From assembly GCF_000716875.1 (NCBI RefSeq), contig NZ_JNWQ01000018.1, positions 1 through 64,000 of the forward strand: a stretch of 64,000 nucleotides of DNA, in the 5' to 3' direction. The stretch's first letter is position 1. Every line of letters begins with the position of its first letter. The DNA is from Streptomyces novaecaesareae (GTDB lineage Bacteria; Actinomycetota; Actinomycetes; Streptomycetales; Streptomycetaceae). The notes beneath the pieces were generated by a model. The model had not been told where the DNA came from. It saw only the letters and a program-made list of their open reading frames with translations, and did not search any database. Of the stretch, positions 1 to 8,972 are shown in pieces. A program made the position numbers and the translations under genes.

Positions 1-48
1 GACTTTTGGCACGCTGTTGAGTTCTCAAGGAACGGACGCTTCCTTCGG
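1..48 (-). other. rRNA operon leader (boxA-like/processing region) upstream of an off-window 16S gene
   Basis: Read on the minus strand, this edge carries the leader block with the core TTGAGAACTCAACAGCGTGCC-like motif that precedes 16S rRNA in streptomycetes (the mycobacterial boxA-type leader has a closely similar TTGAGAACTCAA core). It is part of the antitermination and 16S-processing leader, so the 16S gene should begin a few hundred bases left of base 1. The identification rests on recalled leader sequence, not on rRNA inside the window. Confidence 0.8.
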
Positions 49-183
49 ACCGCCTTCCAGCGGACCCTCCGGGCTTCGTTCTTTCGTGTTCCCAGCTTAC
101 CAGACGATTTCCGCTCCGTTTTCCGGAACTTCATTCATCCGAATTTCCCGAACTGGCCGGGGCCGCTTTCCGCGACGACCACT

Positions 184-212
184 ACGCTAGCGCATTCCGA
201 GAGTTACTCGAA
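184..212 (-). promoter_or_regulatory. candidate second rRNA promoter
   Basis: On the minus strand a TTCGAG hexamer (212-207) and a TAGCGT hexamer (189-184) are separated by 17 bp. The -10 is good, the -35 weak. Streptomycete rRNA operons usually have several tandem promoters, so this would be an inner promoter downstream of the stronger one at 324-352. Confidence 0.45.
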
Positions 213-323
213 ATTCACGCTCACACCCGGTTGACGAAAACGCCAACGAACCCAAACGAATGGGCATCGAGAGTGTGAGGGTGGGTCCTGCTGAGTGAGG
301 TGGCCGCTTCAGCGACTCGTTCA

Positions 324-352
324 ACACTAGGCCACCTGGACGACATCGTCAA
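324..352 (-). promoter_or_regulatory. strong HrdB-type promoter of the rRNA operon
   Basis: The minus strand has TTGACG (352-347), a 17-bp spacer and TAGTGT (329-324), an almost ideal vegetative streptomycete promoter. It points toward the rRNA leader at the window edge and sits only 2 bp from the tyrS terminator hairpin, so rRNA transcription is insulated from tyrS. Confidence 0.8.
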
Positions 353-354
353 AC

Positions 355-390
355 GTCGAGGGCGGGATCCGGCTGGATCCCGCCCTCGAC
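355..390 (-). terminator. tyrS terminator hairpin
   Basis: Perfect inverted repeat with 16-bp arms (355-370 and 375-390) around a 4-nt loop, 35 nt beyond the tyrS stop codon. No T-tract, as is usual for actinobacterial terminators. Confidence 0.9.
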
Positions 391-425
391 TGTCGAAGCC
401 GCAGGTCAGCAGCGTCGAATTTCGG

Positions 426-1709
426 TCACGCCGACGCGGACGCCGGCGCCAGCTCAGCTGCCGCGAGGTTCCGCTTGCCGCGTCGCAGCACCAGCCAGCG
501 GCCGTGCAGCAGGTCGGCCTCGGTCGGCACCGCCTCCTCGTCCGTCACCTTGACGTTGTTGAGGTAGGCACCGCCTTCCTTGATCGTCCGGCGGGCGGCC
601 GAGCGGCTCGGCGCCAGGCCGACGGCGACCAACAGGTCGACCACCGGCTGGAGTTCGGGCACCTCGGCCTTGGGGACCTCGGCCAGGGCGGCGGCCAGGG
701 TCGGGGCCTCCAGGTCGGCGAGGTCGCCCTGGCCGAACAGCGCCTTGGACGCGGCGACCGCGCGCTCGTACTGCTCGGCGCCGTGGACGAGGGTGGTGAG
801 CTCCTCGGCGAGGGCGCGCTGGGCGAGGCGGGCGGCGGGGCGCTCGGTGGTCTCGCGCTCCAGCTCCTCGATCTCCTCCTTCGAGCGGAAGCTGAAGATC
901 CGCAGGAAGTTGGAGACGTCCCGGTCGTCCGCGTTCAGCCAGAACTGGTAGAACGCGTACGGGGTGGTCAGCTCGGGGTCGAGCCAGACCGTGCCGGACT
1001 CGGTCTTGCCGAACTTGGTGCCGTCGGCCTTGACGATCAGCGGCGTGGCCAGCGCGTGGACGGACTTCCCGTCGGCCTTGCGGATCAGGTCCGTGCCGGC
1101 GGTCAGGTTGCCCCACTGGTCGCTGCCGCCGGTCTGCAGGGCGCAGCCGTAGCGGCGGTTCAGCTCCAGGTAGTCCATGCCCTGGAGGATCTGGTAGCTG
1201 AACTCGGTGTAGCTGATGCCCGCGTCGGAGTTGAGCCGCCGGGCGACGGCCTCCTTGGCGATCATGTTGTTGACCCGGAAGTACTTGCCCACGTCGCGCA
1301 GCAGGCTGATGGCCGACATCCCGGACGTCCAGTCCAGGTTGTTGACCATGCGCGCCGCGTACGGGCCCTCGAAGTCGAGGAACCGGGAGATCTGCCCGCG
1401 CAGGCGCTCGACCCAGCCGGCCACCGTCTCGGGGTCGTTGAGCACGCGCTCGGCGGTGGGCTTCGGGTCGCCGATCAGGCCCGTGGCGCCGCCGACCAGG
1501 CCGAGCGGGAGGTTCCCCGCATGCTGGATGCGGCGCATGGTGAGGATCTGCACGAGGTTGCCGAGGTGCAGGCTGGGGGCCGTCGGGTCGAAGCCGCAAT
1601 AGAACGTGACCGGGCCGTCCGCGAACGCCTTGCGCAGTGCGTCCTCGTCAGTGGACAGGGCGATCAGCCCACGCCACTGCAGCTCGTCGACGATGTCCGT
1701 CACGGTCAC
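426..1709 (-). CDS. tyrS: tyrosyl-tRNA synthetase
   Basis: This cytosolic class I aminoacyl-tRNA synthetase charges tRNA-Tyr with tyrosine. The 427-aa length is normal for the bacterial TyrRS. The HIGH-type motif appears as HLGN near residue 48, the tyrosine pocket as [10 protein letters not shown], and the KMSKS-type loop as KFGKTE near residue 232; an S4 RNA-binding domain occupies the C-terminal 70 residues. The GTG start at 1709 is preceded by AAGGAG with 6-nt spacing. The gene is monocistronic, ends at a perfect hairpin and lies directly upstream of the rRNA operon promoters in the same orientation. I saw no T-box in its upstream region. Confidence 0.97.
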   Translation of the reverse strand: MTVTDIVDELQWRGLIALSTDEDALRKAFADGPVTFYCGFDPTAPSLHLGNLVQILTMRRIQHAGNLPLGLVGGATGLIGDPKPTAERVLNDPETVAGWVERLRGQISRFLDFEGPYAARMVNNLDWTSGMSAISLLRDVGKYFRVNNMIAKEAVARRLNSDAGISYTEFSYQILQGMDYLELNRRYGCALQTGGSDQWGNLTAGTDLIRKADGKSVHALATPLIVKADGTKFGKTESGTVWLDPELTTPYAFYQFWLNADDRDVSNFLRIFSFRSKEEIEELERETTERPAARLAQRALAEELTTLVHGAEQYERAVAASKALFGQGDLADLEAPTLAAALAEVPKAEVPELQPVVDLLVAVGLAPSRSAARRTIKEGGAYLNNVKVTDEEAVPTEADLLHGRWLVLRRGKRNLAAAELAPASASA

Positions 1710-1996
1710 GCTTCTCCTTCTGTCGGGCGTCCGCCCGGCGGCGGCCCGGTTCGGTAGGGCCCCGGGTCGGAACGACTCCAGCCTGTCAGAGCCTACGCGG
1801 TTCCGACCGGCGAGTTTTCCCCGAGGCGCCCCCTCCGGCCCGCCGGCCCACTCCCCCGGGTGCCTCCGCGATACCGGAAATTCCGTTGTTCGTCGGCTGT
1901 GGGTCCATTCAGAGTGGTGTCACCGCCGTGCGGCGGCAGTGACGTGTGTGGAGACGGTCGTGCCGCCGTGGCACGCCCGTGGGAAGGGTGTGCCGA

Positions 1997-2527
1997 GTGC
2001 GCAACACGCTGGTTCTGAACGCGAGCTACGAGCCCCTGACGACGGTGTCGCTTCAGCGCGCCGTCGTCCTGGTGCTCCAGGACAAGGCGGTGGTGGAGCA
2101 GGCGCATCCGCTGCGCTCGATCCGGGGGACGGGCGTAGCCGTTCCGGTCCCGAGGGTGATCAGACTGCAACGGTACGTACGGGTGCCGTTCCGACAACAG
2201 GCTCCGTGGTCTCGGCGGGGTGTCCTGGCCCGGGACCAGCACCTGTGCGCGTACTGCGGGCGGCGGGCCACCACGGTGGACCACCTACAGCCCAAGTCGC
2301 GTGGTGGCGCGGACAGTTGGCTGAACACCGTGGCCGCGTGCGCGGATGACAACCAGCGCAAGGCGGACCGGACACCGGAGCAGGCCGGGATGCAGCTGCT
2401 GCGCCGGCCATTCGTGCCGACCCCGCAGGCCAGTCTGATGCTGGCGCTCGGCCTGCGCAGCGCGGAGGTGCGGGAGCTCTCCGACTGGCTGCCGCCGGTA
2501 CCGGGCGTGCCCGCCCCGGCCGCGTAG
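1997..2527 (+). CDS. HNH endonuclease family protein
   Basis: This 176-aa protein belongs to the small conserved actinobacterial HNH family that begins with a 'LVLNASYEPL' signature. The HNH core is visible: CAYC zinc knuckle, then VDHLQPKSRGG and a terminal AC..DN..K motif. In many HNH proteins this last motif is CxxC; here the second Cys is Asp, which I recall as normal for the streptomycete subfamily. The GTG at 1997 is chosen because the signature starts immediately after it and GGAAGG lies about 9 nt upstream; an in-frame GTG at 1988 and an ATG at 1946 are alternatives. Its cellular role is not established; DNA nicking or repair is only inferred from the fold. Confidence 0.85.
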   Translation: MRNTLVLNASYEPLTTVSLQRAVVLVLQDKAVVEQAHPLRSIRGTGVAVPVPRVIRLQRYVRVPFRQQAPWSRRGVLARDQHLCAYCGRRATTVDHLQPKSRGGADSWLNTVAACADDNQRKADRTPEQAGMQLLRRPFVPTPQASLMLALGLRSAEVRELSDWLPPVPGVPAPAA

Positions 2528-2529
2528 TC

Positions 2530-2648
2530 ATGCACGAGGGCCGGGTGGCCACACGCGGGGCCGCGCAGTCACGCATAAGGGCCGGGCAGCCACGCATAAG
2601 GGCCGGGCAGCCACGTACGAGGGCCGGGTGCCCACGTACGAGGCAGCC
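2530..2648. repeat. tandem 21-bp repeat array
   Basis: About five and a half units of 21 bp follow the HNH gene. Units 2570-2590 and 2591-2611 are identical; the flanking units vary at a few positions, and the last runs into the stop codon of the convergent PQQ-repeat gene. Each unit contains a GGGCCGGG core. There are no non-repeat spacers, so this is not CRISPR. Confidence 0.85.
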
Positions 2649-4688
2649 TCAGCCCTTCGCCTGGTACCCGGCCGCCGTGCCGTAGTTGGCCGAGTGCTCG
2701 GGCACCACGACCACCTGCCCGCCGCCGATCAGCACCCGCCCGGAGACCAGCAGCGAGCCGGTGCCGGCCGGGAAGTTGCCGCCGGTCGCCTCCTGGCCGC
2801 CCATCAGCGGGAACCGGCCGAGGCGGGCGGGCTGGTCGCGGCGTTCGTCGGCGGCGAGCACCAGCGAGCCGCCGTCGATGCCGACCGCCCGGACGGTGCC
2901 CTTGGCGGCGGTCGGCGCCTTCCAGCGCTGCTTGCCGGTGTCCAGGTCGTAGCCGACCGCGGCCACCGGCCCGCCGCCGTTGGCCGGCGTGAGGGTGGTG
3001 ACCATCGTGCGGCCCTCGAAGAACACCTCGGGGGTCGCCGCGAACGCACCGTGGGCGACGTCCAGCCGGCCGCCGTCCGTGACCACCGGGATCTCGGCGG
3101 CCGGGTCACCGGCGGCGCCCCAGGCGAACACCCGGTCGTTCTCCGGCTTGACGCCGGTGGTGAGGACCACGGCCGGCTCCGCGGAGAGCACGGTCACCGT
3201 CTTCGGCTGGTTGTTCAGGCCCCGCCACCAGCCGACCTTGCCGTCCGCGGTGTTCAGCGCGACGGCCTGGTCGGCGGGCGTCGAGTCGGCGCAGGAGGAG
3301 GCGACCAGCACGGTCTTGCCGCTGACCCCGCCGGAGAGGGTGCAGAACTTGCCCTGGCCGGTGTACTGCCAGATGTCCTTGCCGTCCGCCGAGGCCCAGG
3401 CCACCGCGCGGTCGTCGCCGATCGCGATCACCTTGTCCTCGGTGACGCCGACCCGCGCCGAGTAGGCGCCCTTGGCATCCGAGACGGACTTGGTCCACGC
3501 GGTCTTGCCGGTCTTGGTGTCCACGGCCGCCACCAGCGCGCAGGGACTCTTCGGATCGGCCTGCGGCCGGAACAGCACCGCGCCCAGGCCCGCCTGGTTC
3601 ACGCCCGTCGACAGCCCGCACGGAACGGCCCCGGCGGCCGGGGGCTCCACCGACCAGGTCGGCTTGCCGCCGGCGCGGTCGTAGGCGTGCACCCCGGAGC
3701 CGTCGGCCCGGACCACCGCGTCCGTGAGCAGCCAGCTGCCGACCAGTGTGTCGTCACCCGCGGGCTGCCCCGTCGCGGCGGGCTGCGCGGACCACGCCCG
3801 GGTGTGCGCCACCGCGAACCCCGGCTCGCCGCCACTGCTCGCCGCCGCGCTGCCGCCGCCCTCGGCACCGACCATCAGCCCGGCCGCCACCAGCACCCCG
3901 AGCGCGGCCACCCCGGCGCCGGCCCGCACCAGCAGGGCCTTCCGGCTGGGCACGTGCTCCCCGGTCAGCACCGCGTCGGCGGCCTTCCGGGCCTTGGCCG
4001 AGAAGGAGGAGCCGGAGCCGGAGCCGGAGCCCGAACCGGCCCCACCGTCACCGCCCCGCCGCCCGGCGCTCCGGGACCGCCCGGCGCCGGGCCCGGCCGC
4101 GGACTCCGCGGCCCGCTCCGGGGTCTTCCCCGAGGCCCTTCCCGAGGCCTTCTCCGAAGTCTTCTCCGGGCCGGCCGGCGCGGGCTCCGGCTCGGCCTCC
4201 TCGACGTGCACGTAGCCGTCCGCCGAGTACTCCGCCCCCGCCGGGACGTACAGCCCCTCCCCGGCGGGCTGCTCCGGGGAGGCGTACGGCGCGTACTGCT
4301 GCTGCGCGTGATCGACGTACTGCGGGGACTGCGGGAACTGCTGCGGGTGCTCCGCATATTCCGGGTACGGCTGGTACTGCTCCTGGCCGCCGTACTGCCC
4401 TTGGACGTAGCCGCCCTCGACGTATGCGCCCTCGACGTACCCGGTCTGCCCGTAGGAGCTCTGGTCATGGCCGGTCTGATGGCCGGTCTGATAGCCGCTC
4501 TGGCCGTAGCCCGCCTGGTCGTACGACGGCTGCGGCCCGTACCCGGCCGAGCCGTACCCCGTCTGCTGCTGCCAGTGCACCTGCTCCTGCGGCTGCTGCC
4601 CGTAGGAGCCGCCGCCCTGCCAGTCCGACTGGCCCTGGGGGTGCCACTGCTGCGGGGAGTGGGCGTCTCCGAAGGGCTCCTGCGCCAT
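2649..4688 (-). CDS. membrane-anchored PQQ-like beta-propeller protein
   Basis: The 679-aa protein has three parts. Residues 1-165 are a disordered tail very rich in Gln, Tyr and Gly (repeats such as GYGQSGYQ); residues 215-230 are a Gly/Ser linker. One transmembrane helix spans about 251-274, and the extracellular remainder contains PQQ/BamB-type blades (AVDTKTGKTAW, AWASADGKDIW, ALNTADGKVGWW, GYDLDTGKQRW). The topology is Q/Y-rich tail in the cytoplasm and propeller outside. Similar streptomycete proteins are annotated as PQQ-binding-like repeat proteins without defined ligand. The Q/Y-rich tail could mediate self-association or signalling, but that is inference. It ends in the tandem repeat array. 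Confidence 0.85.
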   Translation of the reverse strand: MAQEPFGDAHSPQQWHPQGQSDWQGGGSYGQQPQEQVHWQQQTGYGSAGYGPQPSYDQAGYGQSGYQTGHQTGHDQSSYGQTGYVEGAYVEGGYVQGQYGGQEQYQPYPEYAEHPQQFPQSPQYVDHAQQQYAPYASPEQPAGEGLYVPAGAEYSADGYVHVEEAEPEPAPAGPEKTSEKASGRASGKTPERAAESAAGPGAGRSRSAGRRGGDGGAGSGSGSGSGSSFSAKARKAADAVLTGEHVPSRKALLVRAGAGVAALGVLVAAGLMVGAEGGGSAAASSGGEPGFAVAHTRAWSAQPAATGQPAGDDTLVGSWLLTDAVVRADGSGVHAYDRAGGKPTWSVEPPAAGAVPCGLSTGVNQAGLGAVLFRPQADPKSPCALVAAVDTKTGKTAWTKSVSDAKGAYSARVGVTEDKVIAIGDDRAVAWASADGKDIWQYTGQGKFCTLSGGVSGKTVLVASSCADSTPADQAVALNTADGKVGWWRGLNNQPKTVTVLSAEPAVVLTTGVKPENDRVFAWGAAGDPAAEIPVVTDGGRLDVAHGAFAATPEVFFEGRTMVTTLTPANGGGPVAAVGYDLDTGKQRWKAPTAAKGTVRAVGIDGGSLVLAADERRDQPARLGRFPLMGGQEATGGNFPAGTGSLLVSGRVLIGGGQVVVVPEHSANYGTAAGYQAKG

Positions 4689-4777
4689 CCGTTCCGTCCC
4701 TCCCGAGCCGCCTGCCTGCCGATGCGGCAGTCAGCATCTCACGCCCGTCCGGAGGCACGACCCGGGCCCTCGGCCTA

Positions 4778-4820
4778 CCGTCCCGGTGCCCGGCCGGGCG
4801 CGGGCCGGGCACCGGGACGG
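4778..4820 (-). terminator. hairpin terminator of the pterin dehydratase gene
   Basis: Perfect inverted repeat with 18-bp arms (4778-4795 and 4803-4820) and a 7-nt loop, just past the stop codon at 4828 on the minus strand. It separates this gene from the PQQ-repeat gene. Confidence 0.85.
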
Positions 4821-4827
4821 CACGGCG

Positions 4828-5133
4828 TCAGGCCGCGGACTCGGCGCTCAGGGCCTCGTCGATGCGGGCGGCCAGGGTGACGTCCAGGCCGGTGAGGCCG
4901 CCCGCGCTGTGGGTGGACAGCACGAAGCGCAGGGTGCGCCAGCGGATGTCGATGTCGGGGTGGTGGTCGAGCGCCTCGGCCTGCTCGGCGACGGCGACGA
5001 CCACCCGGATCGCCGCCGGGAAGTCCGGGGCGTCGGCGCTGCGGGCGATGGCGTCGCCCTCCCGCGTCCACTGCGGCAGCGCCGCCAGCGCCGCCGTGAT
5101 CTCGTCCTCGCTCAGCCGTGCCCTGCTGCTCAT
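4828..5133 (-). CDS. 4a-hydroxytetrahydrobiopterin dehydratase (PCD/DCoH-like)
   Basis: The 101-aa protein has the full PCD fold length. Its signature EALDHHPDIDIRW gives the paired histidines (57, 58), Pro59 and Trp65 that form the pterin dehydratase site. The family dehydrates 4a-carbinolamine pterin for cofactor recycling after aromatic amino acid hydroxylation. No hydroxylase gene is nearby, so the physiological partner is unknown; in many bacteria orphan PCDs act in folate or molybdopterin metabolism. It is transcribed on the minus strand downstream of a DUF1272 gene, with a 45-bp gap. Confidence 0.92.
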   Translation of the reverse strand: MSSRARLSEDEITAALAALPQWTREGDAIARSADAPDFPAAIRVVVAVAEQAEALDHHPDIDIRWRTLRFVLSTHSAGGLTGLDVTLAARIDEALSAESAA

Positions 5134-5178
5134 CGCTGTGCTCCTGGTGCGTCGTCGGTCCGGATCACCCCGGAGGTG

Positions 5179-5358
5179 TCAGGCGGCCTTCCGACGCGGA
5201 CGGGCCACCAGTTCGCCGCCGCAGTTGGGGCAGTTGCCGGCCATGGCCTCGGTGCAGTCCGGGCAGAAGGTGCACTCGAAGGAACATATCGAGGCGGGGC
5301 CTTCGGCGGTCAGCGACACCGCGCAGCGCTCGCAGGTCTCACGCATCTCCAGGGCCAC
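5179..5358 (-). CDS. DUF1272 small zinc-binding protein
   Basis: A 59-aa ORF. Read from the minus strand it begins MALEMRETCERCAVSL and contains four Cys pairs or near pairs (CERC, CSFECTFCPDC, CPNCGG), the pattern of the DUF1272 family, probably binding zinc. GTG at 5358 is chosen because AAGGAG lies 6 nt upstream; the internal ATG at 5346 would be 18 nt away. It ends in a basic RPRRKAA tail. Function is unknown. Confidence 0.88.
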   Translation of the reverse strand: MALEMRETCERCAVSLTAEGPASICSFECTFCPDCTEAMAGNCPNCGGELVARPRRKAA

Positions 5359-5430
5359 GGCACACTCCTTCGACGTTCAGGCATTCATACGATCCGACGC
5401 AATGATCCGACGTCATGATCCGACGGTCGT

Positions 5431-6189
5431 TCAACCCACCAGCAGCTTGGTGACGGCCGCGAGGCCGACCACCACGATCACCCCGCGCAACGCGGCCGGC
5501 GGAAGGCGGCGGCCGACCTTGGCCCCGAGCAGCCCGCCGACCACCGAGCCCGCCGCGATCAGCCCGGCAGCCGCCCAGTTCACGGTCGAGGTGAAGAGGA
5601 AGAACAGCGCCGCGACGGCGTTGACGATCAGCGCCAGGGCGTTCTTCACCGCGTTGATCCGCTGCAGCTCCTCCTGCAGCAGCATGCCCATCAGCGCCAT
5701 CAGCAGGACGCCCTGCGCCGCGCCGAAGTAGCCGCCGTAGATGCCGGTGAGGAACACCCCGGCCAGCAGCACCGGGCTGCCGTCCGGGTCGCCGCCGGGC
5801 CGGCGGCGGGCGGCGACGGCCTTGGCCACCCGGGGCTGGATCACCACCAGGACGAGCGCGAGCAGGATCAGCACCGGGACGATCGCGTCGAAGGCCCCGC
5901 TCGGCAGCTTGGTCAGCAGCAGCGCGCCGACCAGCCCGCCGAGCAGCGAGGCGGTGCCCAGGCGCAGCACCCGGCGGCCCTGGTCGGCCAGTTCGCGGCG
6001 GTAGCCGATCACGCCGCTGAGCGAACCGGGCACCAGGCCGAAGGTGTTGGAGACGTTGGCGGTGACCGGCGGGAGGCCGATGGCGAGCAGGACCGGGAAG
6101 GTGATCAGGGTTCCGGAACCGACGATCACGTTGATCATCCCGGCGCCGACTCCGGCCACCAGGACGGCGATCGCCTCCCAGAGCGTCAT
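5431..6189 (-). CDS. sulfite exporter TauE/SafE family permease
   Basis: The 252-aa protein has about eight hydrophobic helices in two homologous halves, with the family motifs GxGxG(M)INVIVGSGTLITFP near the N-terminus and GVFLTGIYGGYFGAAQG in the middle. TauE/SafE proteins move sulfite, sulfoacetate or other sulfonates across the cytoplasmic membrane. The length matches the family. No sulfonate genes are adjacent, so the substrate cannot be assigned. Adjacent downstream is the DUF1272 gene on the same strand. Confidence 0.88.
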   Translation of the reverse strand: MTLWEAIAVLVAGVGAGMINVIVGSGTLITFPVLLAIGLPPVTANVSNTFGLVPGSLSGVIGYRRELADQGRRVLRLGTASLLGGLVGALLLTKLPSGAFDAIVPVLILLALVLVVIQPRVAKAVAARRRPGGDPDGSPVLLAGVFLTGIYGGYFGAAQGVLLMALMGMLLQEELQRINAVKNALALIVNAVAALFFLFTSTVNWAAAGLIAAGSVVGGLLGAKVGRRLPPAALRGVIVVVGLAAVTKLLVG

Positions 6190-6307
6190 GGGTCACCTCT
6201 CCTCTCGGTCCTGTCCGAGGCGATCATGCCGGACCACCGGACCGCCGGACCAGGCCCGCCCACCATTCGGGACGTACGCCACACGGCCGCGCCGCAGACG
6301 GAAAGCC

Positions 6308-6352
6308 CGAGGGCCCGCCACCGTACGGAACACGTACGGCGGCGGGCCCTCG
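6308..6352 (-). terminator. terminator of the nfeD-SPFH operon
   Basis: Inverted repeat with 20-bp arms (6308-6327 and 6333-6352), a single mismatch and a 5-nt loop, about 75 nt beyond the SPFH stop codon. A run of 9-nt TCACTCCGG-type repeats (6371-6435) lies between the stop and the hairpin and extends into the last codons. Confidence 0.85.
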
Positions 6353-6427
6353 GCGAAGCACGCTCAGCCACCCGCTCGGGTCGCTCCACTCACTCCGGTC
6401 ACTCCGGGGTCACTCCGGTCGCTCCGC

Positions 6428-7477
6428 TCACTCCGGGTCGATCTTGGGGTACTCCCGGGTCGGTTCCACCCGGGGACGGGCGGCGCCCTTGTCGGTGTCC
6501 ACCGGCCGCGGCCCGGCGGCCGGGTCGATCGGCACCTGGGTGGCCGGGGCGCCCTTCGGGACGCTGGGCGCCGCGACCGCGCCGCCGTTGGCCCCGCCGC
6601 CGTTGCCGGCCAGGCCGGTGAAGGCACCGCCGAGGCCCTTGAGCGCGTCGCCGACCTCGCTGGGGATGATCCACAGCTTGTTGGAGTCGCCCTTGGCCAG
6701 CTCGGGCAGGGTCTGCAGGTACTGGTAGGCGAGCAGCTTCTGGTCGGCGTCGCCGTCGTGGATGGCCTCGAAGACCGTCCGGATCGCGGCCGCCTCACCG
6801 TCGGCGCGCAGCACCGCGGCCTGCGCCTCACCCTCGGCCCTGAGCACGTCCGCCTGCTTCTCACCCTCGGCCTTGAGGATCTGCGCCTGGCGCTGGCCCT
6901 CGGCGGTGAGGATCGCGGCGCGCTTGTCACGGTCGGCGCGCATCTGCTTCTCCATCGAGTCCTGGATGGAGGTCGGCGGCTCGATCGCCTTCAGCTCGAC
7001 GCGGTTGACCCGGATGCCCCACTTGCCGGTGGCCTCGTCCAGGACGCCGCGCAGGCCGGCGTTGATGACCTCGCGCGAGGTCAGGGTGGACTCCAGGTCC
7101 ATCGAGCCGATGATGTTGCGCAGCGTGGTGACGGTCAGCTGCTCGATCGCCTGGATGTAGCTGGCGACCTCGTAGGTGGCCGCCCGGGGGTCGGTGACCT
7201 GGTAGTAGATGACGGTGTCGATGTTGACGACCAGGTTGTCCTGGGTGATCACCGGCTGCGGCGGGAACGGCACGACCTGCTCGCGCAGGTCGATCCGGTT
7301 CCGGACGCGGTCGATGAACGGGACGACGATGTTCAGCCCTGCGTTGAGCGTCCGGGTGTAGCGGCCGAAGCGCTCCACGATCGCCGCGCTGGCCTGTGGG
7401 ATGACCTGGATCGTCTTGATCAGCGCGATGAAGGCCACCACGACCAGGACGACCAGGACGATAAGGACGGGTTCCAC
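6428..7477 (-). CDS. SPFH/band 7 (stomatin/prohibitin-like, QmcA type) membrane protein
   Basis: The 349-aa protein starts with one transmembrane helix (residues 1-20), followed by an SPFH domain (about 24-200, with SAAIVERFGRYTRTLNAGLN and the conserved IPxxVDxR-like ..FIDRVRNRIDLREQ) and an Ala/Glu/Gln-rich coiled coil (about 190-265). A Pro/Ala/Gly tail ends the protein. Such proteins oligomerise on the membrane and organise functional microdomains. It follows an NfeD-type gene by 10 bp, the classic NfeD-stomatin pairing. The GTG start has GGGGAGAG upstream. Confidence 0.92.
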   Translation of the reverse strand: MEPVLIVLVVLVVVAFIALIKTIQVIPQASAAIVERFGRYTRTLNAGLNIVVPFIDRVRNRIDLREQVVPFPPQPVITQDNLVVNIDTVIYYQVTDPRAATYEVASYIQAIEQLTVTTLRNIIGSMDLESTLTSREVINAGLRGVLDEATGKWGIRVNRVELKAIEPPTSIQDSMEKQMRADRDKRAAILTAEGQRQAQILKAEGEKQADVLRAEGEAQAAVLRADGEAAAIRTVFEAIHDGDADQKLLAYQYLQTLPELAKGDSNKLWIIPSEVGDALKGLGGAFTGLAGNGGGANGGAVAAPSVPKGAPATQVPIDPAAGPRPVDTDKGAARPRVEPTREYPKIDPE

Positions 7478-7487
7478 GGACTCTCCC

Positions 7488-7910
7488 CTAGACGACCAGG
7501 GCGGTCGCGCCCTGGATTTCGACGACGTCGACCTGCTGCCCGGGCCGGTACACCTGGTCCGGATGGAGCGCGCGGGCCGACCAGATCTCGCCGTTCAACT
7601 TGATCCGTCCGCCCTCCCCGTCGACGGTTTCCGCGACGACCGCGGTGGCGCCCTGCAGCGCCTCGATGCCCATCTTGATCTGCGGGCCCTTCTGCAGCTG
7701 CCGGTAGGCGATCGGGCGGACGAAGACCACCAACGCGACCGAGACCACCAGGAAGGTCACGGCCTCCAGGACCACTCCCCCGCCGAGCCCGGCCACTCCC
7801 GCGGCGGCCAGCGCTCCCACCGCGAACATGGCGAACTCCGGCATCGCGGTCAGCACCAGCGGTATGCCGAGCCCTGCGGCGGCCAGGAGCCACCAGATCC
7901 AGCTGTCCAC
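7488..7910 (-). CDS. NfeD family membrane protein
   Basis: The 140-aa protein has three to four N-terminal transmembrane helices (residues 4-75) and a C-terminal OB-fold-like NfeD domain (about 80-140, with GxxGxxxLNGEIWSARA). It is the short form without the ClpP-like serine protease domain. NfeD proteins are partners of SPFH proteins, and the next gene is exactly that. The start is GTG at 7910. A 24-bp perfect palindrome lies 62-85 bp upstream. Confidence 0.9.
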   Translation of the reverse strand: MDSWIWWLLAAAGLGIPLVLTAMPEFAMFAVGALAAAGVAGLGGGVVLEAVTFLVVSVALVVFVRPIAYRQLQKGPQIKMGIEALQGATAVVAETVDGEGGRIKLNGEIWSARALHPDQVYRPGQQVDVVEIQGATALVV

Positions 7911-7971
7911 GTGTCCATCCTAGGGAGCGAAGGCCTTCGAGGCGGACAGTTCCCGCAGGTCGAGGGGCGGA

Positions 7972-7995
7972 AACCGGTCGCACGTGCGACCGGTT
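7972..7995. terminator. 24-bp perfect palindrome between ABC ATPase and nfeD
   Basis: Two 12-bp arms (AACCGGTCGCAC and complement) meet with no spacer. It is 35 nt past the ABC gene stop and 62 nt before the nfeD start. It can fold as a terminator hairpin; as a symmetric site it could also be an operator. The sequence alone does not decide. Confidence 0.6.
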
Positions 7996-8030
7996 CCGAC
8001 GGCCTCCCCGAGAAGCTCGCGGACGGGGCC

Positions 8031-8822
<792 letters not shown>

Positions 8823-8960
8823 GCCCACGCCTTCCCCAAAAAACAACAATCTCGGCCGTCGATGCGGGCGGCGAGCCTACTCCGGCAGCCGGTGGGCACG
8901 GGGTGGGTGCGCCGCACACGCATGGGCAAACCTACGCCACGCGGATGACCGCCGATTCCG

Positions 8961-8966
8961 TAGGCT
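8961..8966 (+). promoter_or_regulatory. -10 element giving a leaderless transcript
   Basis: TAGGCT ends 6 nt before the ATG at 8973, so transcription would start at the start codon. The -35 region is weak. Confidence 0.6.
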
Positions 8967-8972
8967 GGCCGG

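Noticed and set aside
2530..2648. Possible CRISPR array
   Set aside because: Units of 21 bp are contiguous, with no unique spacers and no cas genes.
2628..4880. Very long mirror ORFs (e.g. 2628-4880, 12135-14777, 47713-49938, 28345-29901)
   Set aside because: They lie exactly opposite recognised genes and have Arg/Gly/Ala/Val/Leu-rich low-complexity translations caused by third-position GC bias.
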